Made by a program: the position numbers and the translations under genes. From contig CP119325.1 of assembly GCA_029202525.1 (NCBI GenBank), forward strand, positions 1,710,001-1,774,000: DNA of 64,000 bases. Direction: 5' to 3'. Under the pieces are notes generated by a model, which did no database searches, was not told the DNA's origin, and worked only from the letters and a program-made list of their open reading frames with translations. Shown here piece after piece: positions 24,799-35,076 of this stretch (position 1 is the stretch's first letter; each line of letters begins with the position of its first letter). Origin of the DNA: Candidatus Pseudomonas phytovorans. Lineage in GTDB: Bacteria; Pseudomonadota; Gammaproteobacteria; Pseudomonadales; Pseudomonadaceae.

Positions 24799-25246
24799 GT
24801 GTTTCGAGTGCCGTTGGCAAGGCTCGCGCCTGCTGCTAGCGGCCTACCTGGCTTGCCAGGTGCTGGCGTGGCTTGCCGTGTGGGCGAGCCCTTTGCCAGG
24901 GTGGTTGGCCCTTTCTGTTGTCGCTGCCTGTATCGCCCACGCTGCCTGGGCCATTCCCCGTCGTATCCTGTTGACCCATGAGCATGCCGTTGTCGGCCTG
25001 CGCCGTGATATGCGCGGCTGGCAGGTGTTCAGCCGTGCCCGTGGCTGGCAGCCGGTGCGTTTGTGTCGGGACAGCGTGGCATTGCCGCGGTTGGTGGTGT
25101 TGCGCTTTGAGCGGGCGGGGCGATGGGTGGGGGAGAGCCAGTGCATACCGCAGGATGCGCTAGGGGCGGATGAGCATCGGCGCTTGCGGGTGCGCTTGAA
25201 GTTCAGCCGGCGCAGGTGGGTAGGCGTAGGTGCGAGTGAGGGCTAA
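24782..25246 (+). CDS. ygfX: YgfX-like membrane protein
   Basis: 154 residues from a GTG start inside the sdhE 3' end. Two adjacent hydrophobic segments (about 16-37 and 40-58) form a short membrane hairpin, followed by a basic cytoplasmic domain (RDMRGWQVFSRARGWQPVRLCRDS), the YgfX/CptA layout. In E. coli the sdhE-ygfX pair has been described both as a flavination module and as a proposed type IV toxin-antitoxin system; which applies here is unknown. The C-terminus is unusually basic (KFSRRRWVG). Confidence 0.8.
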   Translation: MSNPSECFECRWQGSRLLLAAYLACQVLAWLAVWASPLPGWLALSVVAACIAHAAWAIPRRILLTHEHAVVGLRRDMRGWQVFSRARGWQPVRLCRDSVALPRLVVLRFERAGRWVGESQCIPQDALGADEHRRLRVRLKFSRRRWVGVGASEG

Positions 25247-25270
25247 CAGGTGCTCGCCTTGGCAGGTTCG

Positions 25271-25542
25271 GCGCCTGTGAGATCGAGCGCCGCCCGCGCG
25301 GCGCTTCGCGGGGCAAGCCCGCTCCCACATTTGTTGCAACGTGCCAAACTTGTCAGGCCATGGTTGCCAGCCTTGTTGCCTTGACGCAATTTCTTGGCTG
25401 GCGTTACTGGCGCCTCATCCGTCTTCAGTCTTGTATCAAGGCTGACAACGCCTCCTTCACAGGCAGGGTCACGTTGCAACAAATGTGGGAGCGGGCTTGT
25501 CCCGCGAAGCGCCGCGCGGGCGGCGCTCGATCTCACAGGCGC
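25271..25542. repeat. 272-bp element with 73-bp near-perfect inverted repeats
   Basis: Arms 25271-25343 and 25470-25542 are reverse complements with a single mismatch in 73 bases. Each arm starts (outer end) GCGCCTGTGAGATCGAGCGC, continues through a REP-like TTCGCGGG..AAGCCCGCTCCCACA core, and ends TTTGTTGCAACGTG. The 126-base centre has no convincing gene. It sits between the convergent ygfX and nadB ends. The outer part is different from the other REP pairs here, so this is a larger composite repeat. Confidence 0.85.
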
Positions 25543-25550
25543 TGCAAATT

Positions 25551-27155
25551 TCAGAGCGGACTAAGAATGGTGTCCTTGGCCTCGTCGAGCATTCCCGGGT
25601 AATCCAGTGTGTAGTGCAACCCACGGCTTTCCTTGCGCTGCATCGCCGACAGGATCATCAACTCGGCCACCTGCGCCAGATTGCGCAGTTCGATCAGGTC
25701 GCGGCTGACCTTGTAGTTACTGTAGAACTCGTCGATTTCGTCCAGCAGCAGACGAATGCGATGCTGGGCCCGCTGCAGGCGCTTGCTGGTACGCACGATG
25801 CCCACGTAGTCCCACATGAAGCGCCGCAGTTCATCCCAGTTGTGCGCGATGATCACGTCCTCGTCCGAGTCCGTGACCTGGCTGGCATCCCAGCCGGGCA
25901 GGGCCTTGGGCATGGCCACTTGTTCCAGGTGCGCCTCGATGTCGGCAGCAGCGGCACGGCCATAGACGAAACATTCCAGCAGCGAGTTGCTGGCCATGCG
26001 GTTTGCACCGTGCAAGCCAGTGAAGCTGGTTTCGCCGATGGCATACAAACCGGGCACGTCGGTGTGGCCGCGATCATCCACCATCACGCCGCCGCAGGTG
26101 TAATGCGCCGCCGGTACTACCGGGATCGGCTGGCGGGTAATGTCAATCCCAAAGGCCAGGCAGCGCTCGTACACGGTGGGGAAGTGGCCCATGATGAACT
26201 CGGCCGGCTTGTGGGTGATGTCCAGGTACACGCAGTCCACGCCCAGGCGCTTCATCTCGTGGTCGATGGCGCGCGCCACGATGTCGCGCGGGGCGAGTTC
26301 TTCGCGCGGATCGAAGCGGGGCATGAAACGCTCGCCATTGGGCAGGCGCAGCAGCGCGCCTTCACCGCGCAGGGCTTCGGTAATCAGGAAACTCTTGGCC
26401 TGCGGGTGGTACAGGCAGGTCGGGTGGAACTGGTTGAATTCCAGGTTCGCCACCCGGCAGCCGGCTCGCCAGGCCATGGCGATGCCGTCACCGCAGGCGC
26501 CATCGGGATTACTGGTGTACAGGTAGACCTTGGCTGCACCGCCCGTGGCCAACACGGTGAATCGCGCGCCGAAGGTGTCCACCTCACCGGTGTTGCGGTC
26601 GAGCACGTAGGCGCCCAGGCAGCGCTCGCCGGGCAGGCCCAGGCGGCGTTCGGTGATCAGGTCGACCGCCACGCGCTGCTCCAGCAACTGGATGTTCGGG
26701 CGCCGGCGCGCCTGTTCCAGTAGCGTGGTGAAAATGGCTGCGCCGGTAGCGTCGGCGGCGTGGATGATGCGCCGGTGACTGTGGCCGCCCTCACGGGTGA
26801 GGTGGAATTCGAAGCCTCCGTCGTCAACGCTGGAGTGCTCGTCGCGGGTAAAGGGTACGCCTTGCTCGATCAGCCACTGGATGGCTTCGCGGCTGTGTTC
26901 GACGGTGAAACGCACCGCTTCTTCATGGCACAGGCCGCCGCCGGCATTGAGGGTGTCCTCGACATGCGACTGCACGGTATCGGTGTTGTCCAGCACTGCA
27001 GCGACCCCGCCCTGGGCCCAGAAGGTCGAGCCGTTGGCCAGGTCTCCCTTGCTGAGCACGGCAACACGCAGGTGGCTGGGGAGGTTCAGTGCCAGGCTGA
27101 GACCGGCGGCACCGCTGCCGATCACCAGGACATCATGTTGGAATTGTTGGCTCAT
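25551..27155 (-). CDS. nadB: L-aspartate oxidase
   Basis: 534 residues. FAD-binding GSGAAGLSLALNL at the N-terminus, active-site region EGGHSHRRIIHAAD, substrate region CGGVMVDDRGHTDVPGLYAIGETSFTG and the succinate dehydrogenase/fumarate reductase-like C-terminal helical domain. It oxidises aspartate to iminoaspartate, the first step of NAD synthesis. Divergent from algU, as in other Pseudomonas, with about 430 bases between them. Confidence 0.96.
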   Translation of the reverse strand: MSQQFQHDVLVIGSGAAGLSLALNLPSHLRVAVLSKGDLANGSTFWAQGGVAAVLDNTDTVQSHVEDTLNAGGGLCHEEAVRFTVEHSREAIQWLIEQGVPFTRDEHSSVDDGGFEFHLTREGGHSHRRIIHAADATGAAIFTTLLEQARRRPNIQLLEQRVAVDLITERRLGLPGERCLGAYVLDRNTGEVDTFGARFTVLATGGAAKVYLYTSNPDGACGDGIAMAWRAGCRVANLEFNQFHPTCLYHPQAKSFLITEALRGEGALLRLPNGERFMPRFDPREELAPRDIVARAIDHEMKRLGVDCVYLDITHKPAEFIMGHFPTVYERCLAFGIDITRQPIPVVPAAHYTCGGVMVDDRGHTDVPGLYAIGETSFTGLHGANRMASNSLLECFVYGRAAAADIEAHLEQVAMPKALPGWDASQVTDSDEDVIIAHNWDELRRFMWDYVGIVRTSKRLQRAQHRIRLLLDEIDEFYSNYKVSRDLIELRNLAQVAELMILSAMQRKESRGLHYTLDYPGMLDEAKDTILSPL

Positions 27156-27503
27156 GTCGGGACACTAGTAATCTGCGGAAGGGGCACGGCACAATAGTCA
27201 CGCGCCGATGGCAATGTGAAACTATCGTTAAACTTGGCCGGGTTGTCTTTATAGCAGCCCCGGGTGGCCAATTTCCATGCCACTTGCCAGGTTGCGGCAA
27301 CCTTTGTGGGAACTTTCCGACATCAGTGGAAATCCTATGAAGGCTGTCCGCACGCCAATTTTTGCCGCGGCGACGCAGGGTGGCAGGCCTTTTCGGGCTG
27401 TACCTGCGTATTCGAAACCTGATTATCGACGTAGCCGGCCGTGACCGCGCCGCGTCTTCCGTGCAGGCCGACCAAGGGCTGCAGGAAACTTGCTTGGAGG
27501 GGA

Positions 27504-27530
27504 GAACTTTTGCGTAAAGCCCGAGTCTAT
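27504..27530 (+). promoter_or_regulatory. AlgU (sigma-22)-type promoter of algU
   Basis: GAACTT at 27504-27509, 16 bases, then TCTAT at 27526-27530, close to the AlgU/RpoE consensus GAACTT-N16-TCTGA. It lies about 60 bases upstream of the algU ATG, so algU should be autoregulated. A weaker match (GAACTT at 27310, TCCTA at 27333) lies further upstream. Nothing else is obvious in the 27156-27500 interval. Confidence 0.7.
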
Positions 27531-27589
27531 GGTTGCAAGCCTGATCGATGGGTGTTGCAACGCTCCTTCGAGTTCACTGAGGAGTGTTC

Positions 27590-28171
27590 ATGCTAACCCA
27601 GGAAGAGGATCAGCAGCTTGTCGAGCGCGTTCAGCGCGGAGACAGGCGAGCGTTCGATCTGTTGGTGCTGAAGTATCAGCACAAGATTCTCGGGTTGATC
27701 GTGCGGTTCGTTCACGACACCCACGAGGCCCAGGATGTAGCACAGGAAGCCTTTATCAAGGCCTACCGTGCGCTAGGCAATTTCCGCGGTGACAGTGCGT
27801 TTTATACCTGGCTGTACCGCATCGCCATCAACACGGCGAAGAACTACCTGGTGTCCCGTGGAAGACGGCCGCCAGACAGTGATGTGAGCTCCGAGGATGC
27901 GGAGTTTTACGACGGCGATCATGGTCTCAAGGATCTCGAGTCACCAGAGCGCGCGTTGTTGCGGGATGAAATCGAAGGCACTGTCCATCGCACCATCCAG
28001 CAACTCCCCGAAGACCTGCGTACGGCTTTGACCCTGCGCGAGTTCGACGGGCTGAGTTACGAAGACATTGCCAGTGTCATGCAATGTCCGGTGGGTACCG
28101 TGCGCTCTCGAATTTTTCGCGCTCGGGAGGCCATAGATAAAGCCCTGCAGCCGTTGTTGCAGGAAACCTGA
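27590..28171 (+). CDS. algU: Envelope-stress sigma factor AlgU (RpoE)
   Basis: 193 residues from ATG 27590 (MLTQEEDQQLVERVQRGD) with GAGGAG upstream; the in-frame GTG at 27584 would add two residues. Sigma-70 region 2 (VRFVHDTHEAQDVAQEAFIKAYR and TWLYRIAINTAKNYL) and region 4 (LPEDLRTALTLREFDGLSYEDIA then GTVRSRIFRARE) are complete. It directs alginate, envelope-stress and osmotic-stress genes and is held inactive by MucA. First gene of algU-mucA-mucB-(mucD). Confidence 0.97.
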   Translation: MLTQEEDQQLVERVQRGDRRAFDLLVLKYQHKILGLIVRFVHDTHEAQDVAQEAFIKAYRALGNFRGDSAFYTWLYRIAINTAKNYLVSRGRRPPDSDVSSEDAEFYDGDHGLKDLESPERALLRDEIEGTVHRTIQQLPEDLRTALTLREFDGLSYEDIASVMQCPVGTVRSRIFRAREAIDKALQPLLQET

Positions 28172-28202
28172 GACAGCGGCGACAGCCAAGAGAGGAACCG
28201 CC

Positions 28203-28799
28203 ATGAGTCGTGAAGCGTTGCAGGAATCGCTGTCCGCGGTGATGGATAACGAAGCGGACGAACTGGAACTGCGTCGGGTGCTGAGCGCCGTCGACGATGC
28301 AGAAACCCGTGCCACCTGGTCGCGTTACCAGGTAGCCCGTGCAGCCATGCACAAGGAGCTGCTGCTGCCCAACCTGGATATCGCTTCGGCGGTGTCTGCG
28401 GCGCTGGCTGACGAAGCCGTGCCGGCCAAGGTCAACAAGGGCCCATGGCGCAGCGTTGCTCGCCTGGCGGTTGCCGCCTCGGTCACCGTTGCGGTGCTGG
28501 CAGGCGTGCGCATGTACAACCAGGACGAAATAACCGGCGCCGAGCTGGCTTCGCAGCAGCCTGCGCAACAAGGCCTGAGCATGCCACAAACTCAGGGTCC
28601 GGCTGTTTTGGCAGGCTATAGTGAAAGCAGTGAGCAACCGACCGGGCCAATGGCTAACGGCGTGCTGCAAAATCAGGCCGGCTGGGATCAGCGCCTGCCG
28701 GGCTATCTGCGCCAGCACGCTCAGGAGTCCGCGCTCCAAGGCACTGAAACTGCCCTGCCGTACGCCCGTGCCGCCAGCATGGGAAACCCCGCTAAGTAA
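28203..28799 (+). CDS. mucA: Anti-sigma factor MucA
   Basis: 198 residues. The cytoplasmic N-terminal domain (SREALQESLSAVMDNEADELELRRVL) binds AlgU, one membrane helix lies near 84-105 (SVARLAVAASVTVAVLAGVRM), and the periplasmic part would be cut by an AlgW-type protease and protected by MucB. The frame is intact with no mucoid-type truncation. It starts 31 bases after algU and ends eight bases before mucB. Confidence 0.96.
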   Translation: MSREALQESLSAVMDNEADELELRRVLSAVDDAETRATWSRYQVARAAMHKELLLPNLDIASAVSAALADEAVPAKVNKGPWRSVARLAVAASVTVAVLAGVRMYNQDEITGAELASQQPAQQGLSMPQTQGPAVLAGYSESSEQPTGPMANGVLQNQAGWDQRLPGYLRQHAQESALQGTETALPYARAASMGNPAK

Positions 28800-28807
28800 G
28801 GAGGATC

Positions 28808-29773
28808 ATGCGCGCGCTACCTCTTCTGTCGCTGCTTATTGGCAGCTGCATGACCGTGCCGGCATTGGCAGCCAATTCCTCGCCCCAGGCGAGTGAGTGG
28901 CTTAACAAGCTGGCACAAGCCGAGCAAAAGCAGAGTTATCAGGGTTCGTTCGTCTACGAACGCAACGGTAGCTTCTCTTCCCACGATATCTGGCACAGGG
29001 TTCAGGACGGCAAGGTCAGCGAGCGGCTGTTACAGCTCGATGGCGCCGCCCAGGAAATCCTGCGCGTGGATGGCAAGGTGGAGTGTGTCAGTGGGGCCTT
29101 GGTCAGCGGTGTGACCAGCCCTGCGGACGCTGCACAGCGTGTGCTGGATCCCCTGAAACTGATGGGCTGGTACGACTTGAGCGTGGCGGGCAAGTCACGG
29201 GTCGCCGGGCGCGATGCCGTAATCGTCACACTTACCCCCCGCGACCAGCACCGCTATGCCTTCGAATTGCACCTGGACCGCAGTACTGGCCTGCCGCTGC
29301 GCTCATTGATGCTCAACGACAAAGGGCAGCTGCTCGAACGCTTCCAGATGACGCGCCTCGAAACCGACAAGCCGCCTGCCGACGATGACCTGCGCCCCAG
29401 TGCTGCATGCAAGCCCGTGCAGCGTGTCGCCTCTGCCAGTAATGACAGCGTCGCGGGTTGGCGCTCGGACTGGCTCCCGCCAGGGTTCGAGCTGGTCAAC
29501 AGTTCGGTGCGGCGCGACCCCAAACGGGACAGCACGGTCAGTAGCCTGATGTACGATGATGGGCTGGCGCGCTTCTCGGTGTTCCTTGAACCCGTGAAGG
29601 ACGATGCCGGCACCGACGTGCGTACCCAGCTTGGCCCGACCTCGGCAGTTTCGCGTCGCCTTAACACGCCCAAAGGCAAGGTGATGGTCACCGTGGTTGG
29701 CGAAATACCGTTAGGTACGGCAGAACGCGTCGCATTGTCGATGCGCCCCCAGGATGCTCAGGCGCGCCAGTAA
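28808..29773 (+). CDS. mucB: MucB (RseB-like) periplasmic negative regulator
   Basis: 321 residues preceded by a strong AAGGAGG. Signal peptide MRALPLLSLLIGSCMTVPALA, then the RseB N-terminal lipoprotein-like domain (KQSYQGSFVYERNGSFSSHDIWHRV) and C-terminal domain (GFELVNSSVRRDP, DGLARFSVFLEP). It binds the periplasmic part of MucA and shields it from proteolysis until envelope damage is sensed. Followed by a 176-base gap before mucD. Confidence 0.95.
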   Translation: MRALPLLSLLIGSCMTVPALAANSSPQASEWLNKLAQAEQKQSYQGSFVYERNGSFSSHDIWHRVQDGKVSERLLQLDGAAQEILRVDGKVECVSGALVSGVTSPADAAQRVLDPLKLMGWYDLSVAGKSRVAGRDAVIVTLTPRDQHRYAFELHLDRSTGLPLRSLMLNDKGQLLERFQMTRLETDKPPADDDLRPSAACKPVQRVASASNDSVAGWRSDWLPPGFELVNSSVRRDPKRDSTVSSLMYDDGLARFSVFLEPVKDDAGTDVRTQLGPTSAVSRRLNTPKGKVMVTVVGEIPLGTAERVALSMRPQDAQARQ

Positions 29774-29872
29774 TGGTGCGCCTTTGCGGCCCATGCCAAG
29801 GCGAAAGGATATGCGCCTGAAATGAAATTAAAGCATTGTCATTTGCAATCCACTGGCAAATTTTCTATAGGT

Positions 29873-29890
29873 CAGGCTTCTTGGAGCCTG
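29873..29890 (+). terminator. Hairpin in the mucB-mucD gap
   Basis: CAGGCT-TCTTGG-AGCCTG followed by GGCCTTTCC, and then a second short stem (CCTGC...GCAGG). It may attenuate read-through from algU-mucAB into mucD. It lacks a proper T-run, so it is a weak terminator call. Confidence 0.35.
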
Positions 29891-29949
29891 GCCTTTCCTG
29901 CTTTGTGCAGGGGCCTTTCTAAACTACCGCTCGTTGTGACGGGAGCCGT

Positions 29950-31383
29950 ATGTCAACACCACGCTTGAAATCCTACCTATCGATGTTCGCCGCAGTGCTC
30001 ATGCTCGGCCAGGTGCTCACCGCCCAAGCCGAGGAAGCCCTGCCGGACTTCACCACGCTGGTCGAGCAGGCCTCGCCGGCCGTGGTCAACATCAGTACCA
30101 AGCAGAAGCTGCCGGACCGCCGCGTCGCCCAGGGCCAGATGCCGGACCTGGAAGGCCTGCCGCCGATGTTCCGCGAGTTCTTCGAGCGCAACATGCCGCA
30201 GCAGCCGCGTTCCCCGCGTGGCGACCGCCAGCGTGAAGCCATGTCGCTGGGCTCGGGCTTCATCATTTCCAGCGACGGCTACGTGCTGACCAACAACCAC
30301 GTGGTGGCCGATGCCGATGAGATCATCGTCCGCCTGTCGGACCGCAGCGAACTGCAGGCCAAGCTGATCGGTACCGATCAGCGTACCGACGTGGCCCTGC
30401 TCAAGGTCGAAGGCAAGAACCTGCCGACTGTGAAGCTGGGTGATTCCGAGAAGCTGAAAGTGGGCGAGTGGGTGCTGGCCATCGGTTCGCCGTTCGGCTT
30501 CGACCATTCGGTGACCAAAGGTATCGTCAGTGCCAAGGGCCGGACCCTGCCTAACGAGACCTACGTCCCGTTCATCCAGACCGACGTGGCCATCAACCCG
30601 GGCAACTCGGGCGGCCCGCTGTTCAACATGAAGGGCGAAGTAGTGGGTATCAACTCGCAGATCTTCACCCGTTCTGGCGGTTTCATGGGCCTGTCGTTCG
30701 CCATCCCGATCGATGTGGCGATCGATGTATCCAACCAGTTGAAGAAAGACGGCAAGGTCAGCCGCGGCTGGCTGGGTGTGGTGATTCAGGAGGTCAACAA
30801 GGACCTGGCTGAATCCTTCGGCCTGGACAAACCGGCTGGTGCGCTGGTGGCCCAGGTGCTGGAAAACGGCCCGGCAGCCAAAGGCGGCCTGCAGGTGGGT
30901 GACGTGATCCTGAGCATGAACGGCCAGCCGATTGTCATGTCGGCTGACTTGCCGCACCTGGTCGGTAGCCTCAAGGATGGCGAAAAGGCCAAGCTGGAGA
31001 TCATCCGCAACGGCAAGCGCCAGACCCTGGATGTGGGTGTGGGCGCCATGCCGGATGACGATGCCGACATCGGTACCGGTGCCGAAGGCAGCGCCGAGCG
31101 CAGCAGCAACCGCCTGGGCGTTTCGGTAGCCGACCTGACCGCCGAGCAGAAAAAGTCCCTCGAACTCAAGGGCGGCGTGGTGATCAAGGAAGTACAGGAT
31201 GGCCCGGCAGCGATGATCGGCCTGCGTCCGGGTGATGTCATCAGCCACCTGAACAACCAGGCCATCGGTTCGGCCAAGGAATTCACCGAAATCGCCAAGG
31301 AACTGCCGAAGAACCGCTCGGTGTCCATGCGCGTTCTGCGTCAGGGGCGTGCGAGCTTCATCACCTTCAAGCTCGCTGAATAA
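29950..31383 (+). CDS. mucD: DegP/HtrA-like periplasmic serine protease MucD
   Basis: 477 residues with a signal peptide (LSMFAAVLMLGQVLTAQA). The trypsin-like domain shows the catalytic His in LTNNHVVADAD (near 117), Asp in RTDVALLKV (near 147) and Ser in NPGNSGGPLFN (near 220). Two PDZ domains follow (RGWLGVVIQEV... and RLGVSVADLTAEQ...). It degrades misfolded periplasmic proteins and so dampens AlgU activation. mucC, which separates mucB and mucD in P. aeruginosa, is absent here. Confidence 0.96.
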   Translation: MSTPRLKSYLSMFAAVLMLGQVLTAQAEEALPDFTTLVEQASPAVVNISTKQKLPDRRVAQGQMPDLEGLPPMFREFFERNMPQQPRSPRGDRQREAMSLGSGFIISSDGYVLTNNHVVADADEIIVRLSDRSELQAKLIGTDQRTDVALLKVEGKNLPTVKLGDSEKLKVGEWVLAIGSPFGFDHSVTKGIVSAKGRTLPNETYVPFIQTDVAINPGNSGGPLFNMKGEVVGINSQIFTRSGGFMGLSFAIPIDVAIDVSNQLKKDGKVSRGWLGVVIQEVNKDLAESFGLDKPAGALVAQVLENGPAAKGGLQVGDVILSMNGQPIVMSADLPHLVGSLKDGEKAKLEIIRNGKRQTLDVGVGAMPDDDADIGTGAEGSAERSSNRLGVSVADLTAEQKKSLELKGGVVIKEVQDGPAAMIGLRPGDVISHLNNQAIGSAKEFTEIAKELPKNRSVSMRVLRQGRASFITFKLAE

Positions 31384-31400
31384 GCGGTTTTGCAGGTAGG

Positions 31401-31426
31401 AAAGGGCAGCTACGGCTGCCCTTTTT
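31401..31426 (+). terminator. Intrinsic terminator after mucD
   Basis: AAAGGGCAGC-TACG-GCTGCCCTTTTT, a ten-base perfect stem with a UNCG-like tetraloop and T-run, 18 bases after the mucD stop. It separates the muc operon from lepA. Confidence 0.92.
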
Positions 31427-31565
31427 CATGAAAATTCACAATTGCAGGCGCCAAAGCGCTGTACAGCCCGATAGAGGAATCTCCCATATCCCTGCTGCTT
31501 GAGGTACAATTCCCGGCTATTTTTCGGCGGGCGTACCGGCTCGCAGCCTTTTCGAGTGTTGACCC

Positions 31566-33365
<1,800 letters not shown>

Positions 33366-33370
33366 GTCCT

Positions 33371-34225
33371 ATGTCGCTAAATTTCCCGCTGTTGCTAGTC
33401 ATCGCCGTCTTCGTCTGCGGTCTGCTGGGCTTGATCGACTTGCTGTTCCTGGCCCCGCGCCGGCGTTCGGCAATCGCCAACTATCAGGGCAGCGTCAGCC
33501 AGCCCGAGATGGCCGTGGTCGAGCGCCTGAACAAGGAACCGTTGCTGGTCGAGTACGGCAAATCGTTCTTTCCGGTGCTGTTCATCGTGCTGGTGCTGCG
33601 TTCATTCCTGGTCGAGCCGTTCCAGATCCCTTCGGGGTCGATGAAACCGACCCTGGAAGTGGGCGACTTCATCCTGGTGAACAAGTTCTCGTACGGTATT
33701 CGCCTGCCGGTGATCGACAAGAAAGTCATAGAGGTGGGTGACCCGCAACGCGGTGATGTAATGGTGTTCCGCTACCCGAGCGACCCGAACGTCAACTACA
33801 TCAAGCGTGTGGTCGGCCTGCCAGGTGACCAGATCCGCTACACCAACGACAAGCGTCTGTTCGTTAACGGCCAGCCGATTGCCGAACAACTGGTGGGCGC
33901 CGAGCCGGGTACCTTGGGCAGCGCCGAGCTGTACAAGGAAAAGCTTGGCGAGGCCGAACACCTGATCCGCAAGGAAATGAGCCGTTATCGCATGCCGCCG
34001 GACCAGCAGTGGACCGTGCCGGCAGGCCATTACTTCATGATGGGCGACAACCGCGACAACTCCAACGACAGCCGTTACTGGGATGACCCGAACATCCCGA
34101 AGGAATTGCATGGCATGGTTCCGGACCGGAACATCGTCGGCAAGGCCTTTGCGGTGTGGATGAGCTGGCCAGAGCCCAAGCTCAGCCACTTGCCCAACCT
34201 GTCGCGGGTCGGCCTGATCCATTGA
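33371..34225 (+). CDS. lepB: Signal peptidase I
   Basis: 284 residues. Two N-terminal membrane segments (about 4-22 and 62-78), then the periplasmic catalytic domain with nucleophile Ser in IPSGSMKPTL (near residue 90) and general base Lys in NYIKRVVGLPGD (near 144), box E GDNRDNSNDSRYWD. It cleaves signal peptides of exported proteins. Follows lepA directly; a strong hairpin comes after it. Confidence 0.97.
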   Translation: MSLNFPLLLVIAVFVCGLLGLIDLLFLAPRRRSAIANYQGSVSQPEMAVVERLNKEPLLVEYGKSFFPVLFIVLVLRSFLVEPFQIPSGSMKPTLEVGDFILVNKFSYGIRLPVIDKKVIEVGDPQRGDVMVFRYPSDPNVNYIKRVVGLPGDQIRYTNDKRLFVNGQPIAEQLVGAEPGTLGSAELYKEKLGEAEHLIRKEMSRYRMPPDQQWTVPAGHYFMMGDNRDNSNDSRYWDDPNIPKELHGMVPDRNIVGKAFAVWMSWPEPKLSHLPNLSRVGLIH

Positions 34226-34230
34226 TACCC

Positions 34231-34259
34231 TTCGGCGCTGTCCAGCAGACAGCGCCGAA
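34231..34259 (+). other. 11-bp stem-loop in the lepB-rnc gap
   Basis: TTCGGCGCTGT-CCAGCAG-ACAGCGCCGAA, perfect stem, no T-run after it. It lies just after the lepB stop and 127 bases before rnc, in what would be the rnc leader if lepB-rnc is co-transcribed. It could be a weak terminator or an RNase III target for rnc autoregulation. Confidence 0.5.
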
Positions 34260-34386
34260 TGCATTTCTGACATAGGCTGTGTTCTCAGGGATCGGGACAT
34301 TCGTCGCATACGGCGGCGGACCACAGCCAAACAGTCTTTCAGGATGTTGATTTGAACAACGCGTTGAACAACAAACGGGTGGTTGC

Positions 34387-35076
34387 ATGACTGCTTCCCT
34401 TGCCCATCTGGAGCGAAAGCTCGGTTATACCTTCAAGAACCAGGACCAGATGCTCCTGGCGCTGACCCATCGCAGTTACGCCGGGCGCAATAACGAGCGC
34501 CTGGAGTTCCTCGGTGACGCCATTCTCAACTTTGTCGCCGGCGAAGCGCTGTTCGAGCGCTTCCCGCAGGCCCGCGAAGGCCAGCTGTCGCGCCTGCGCG
34601 CGCGCTTGGTCAAGGGCGAGACCCTGGCCCGTCTGGCCCGTGGTTTTGACCTGGGCGAATACTTGCGCCTGGGTTCGGGAGAACTCAAAAGTGGCGGTTT
34701 TCGTCGCGAGTCGATCCTGGCCGACGCCCTGGAGGCACTGATTGGTGCCATCTACCTGGACGCCGACATGGACACGGCCCGGGAGCGCGTGCTGGCCTGG
34801 CTGGCCGACGAGTTTGAAGGCCTGACCCTGGTCGACACCAACAAGGACCCGAAAACCCGCCTGCAAGAATTCCTGCAATCGCGTAGCTGTGAGCTGCCGC
34901 GTTACGAAGTAGTGGATATCCAGGGTGAACCGCACTGCCGCACGTTCTTCGTCGAATGCGAAGTCGTGCTGCTGAACAACAAGAGCCGTGGTCAGGGCGT
35001 TAGCCGGCGTATTGCCGAGCAAGTCGCTGCCGCGTCTGCACTGATCGCCCTGGGCGTGGAGAATGGCAATGACTGA
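34387..35076 (+). CDS. rnc: Ribonuclease III
   Basis: 229 residues. The catalytic domain carries the signature NERLEFLGDAIL (near 38-49) and the second acidic cluster DALEALIGAIYLD (near 115-127). The C-terminal double-stranded RNA-binding domain (about 155-225) includes DPKTRLQEFLQ and GQGVSRRIAEQVAAASAL. It cuts double-stranded RNA in rRNA and mRNA processing. It overlaps era by eight bases and forms the standard rnc-era-recO order. Confidence 0.97.
   Translation: MTASLAHLERKLGYTFKNQDQMLLALTHRSYAGRNNERLEFLGDAILNFVAGEALFERFPQAREGQLSRLRARLVKGETLARLARGFDLGEYLRLGSGELKSGGFRRESILADALEALIGAIYLDADMDTARERVLAWLADEFEGLTLVDTNKDPKTRLQEFLQSRSCELPRYEVVDIQGEPHCRTFFVECEVVLLNNKSRGQGVSRRIAEQVAAASALIALGVENGND

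Noticed and set aside
24782..25246. sdhE-ygfX as a dedicated toxin-antitoxin system
   Set aside because: The conserved pairing and the flavination role of SdhE explain the genes; toxicity of YgfX is reported only in some contexts and nothing here adds support.
25344..25469. A small gene in the centre of the 272-bp inverted repeat
   Set aside because: Frames through it continue into the repeat arms, lack a ribosome-binding site and match nothing recognisable.
27310..27337. Second AlgU promoter (GAACTT..TCCTA)
   Set aside because: The -10 part is a poor match and it is about 250 bases from algU; kept only as a remark.
34231..34259. Rho-independent terminator of lepB
   Set aside because: The stem is strong but no T-run follows, so it is recorded as a stem-loop instead.
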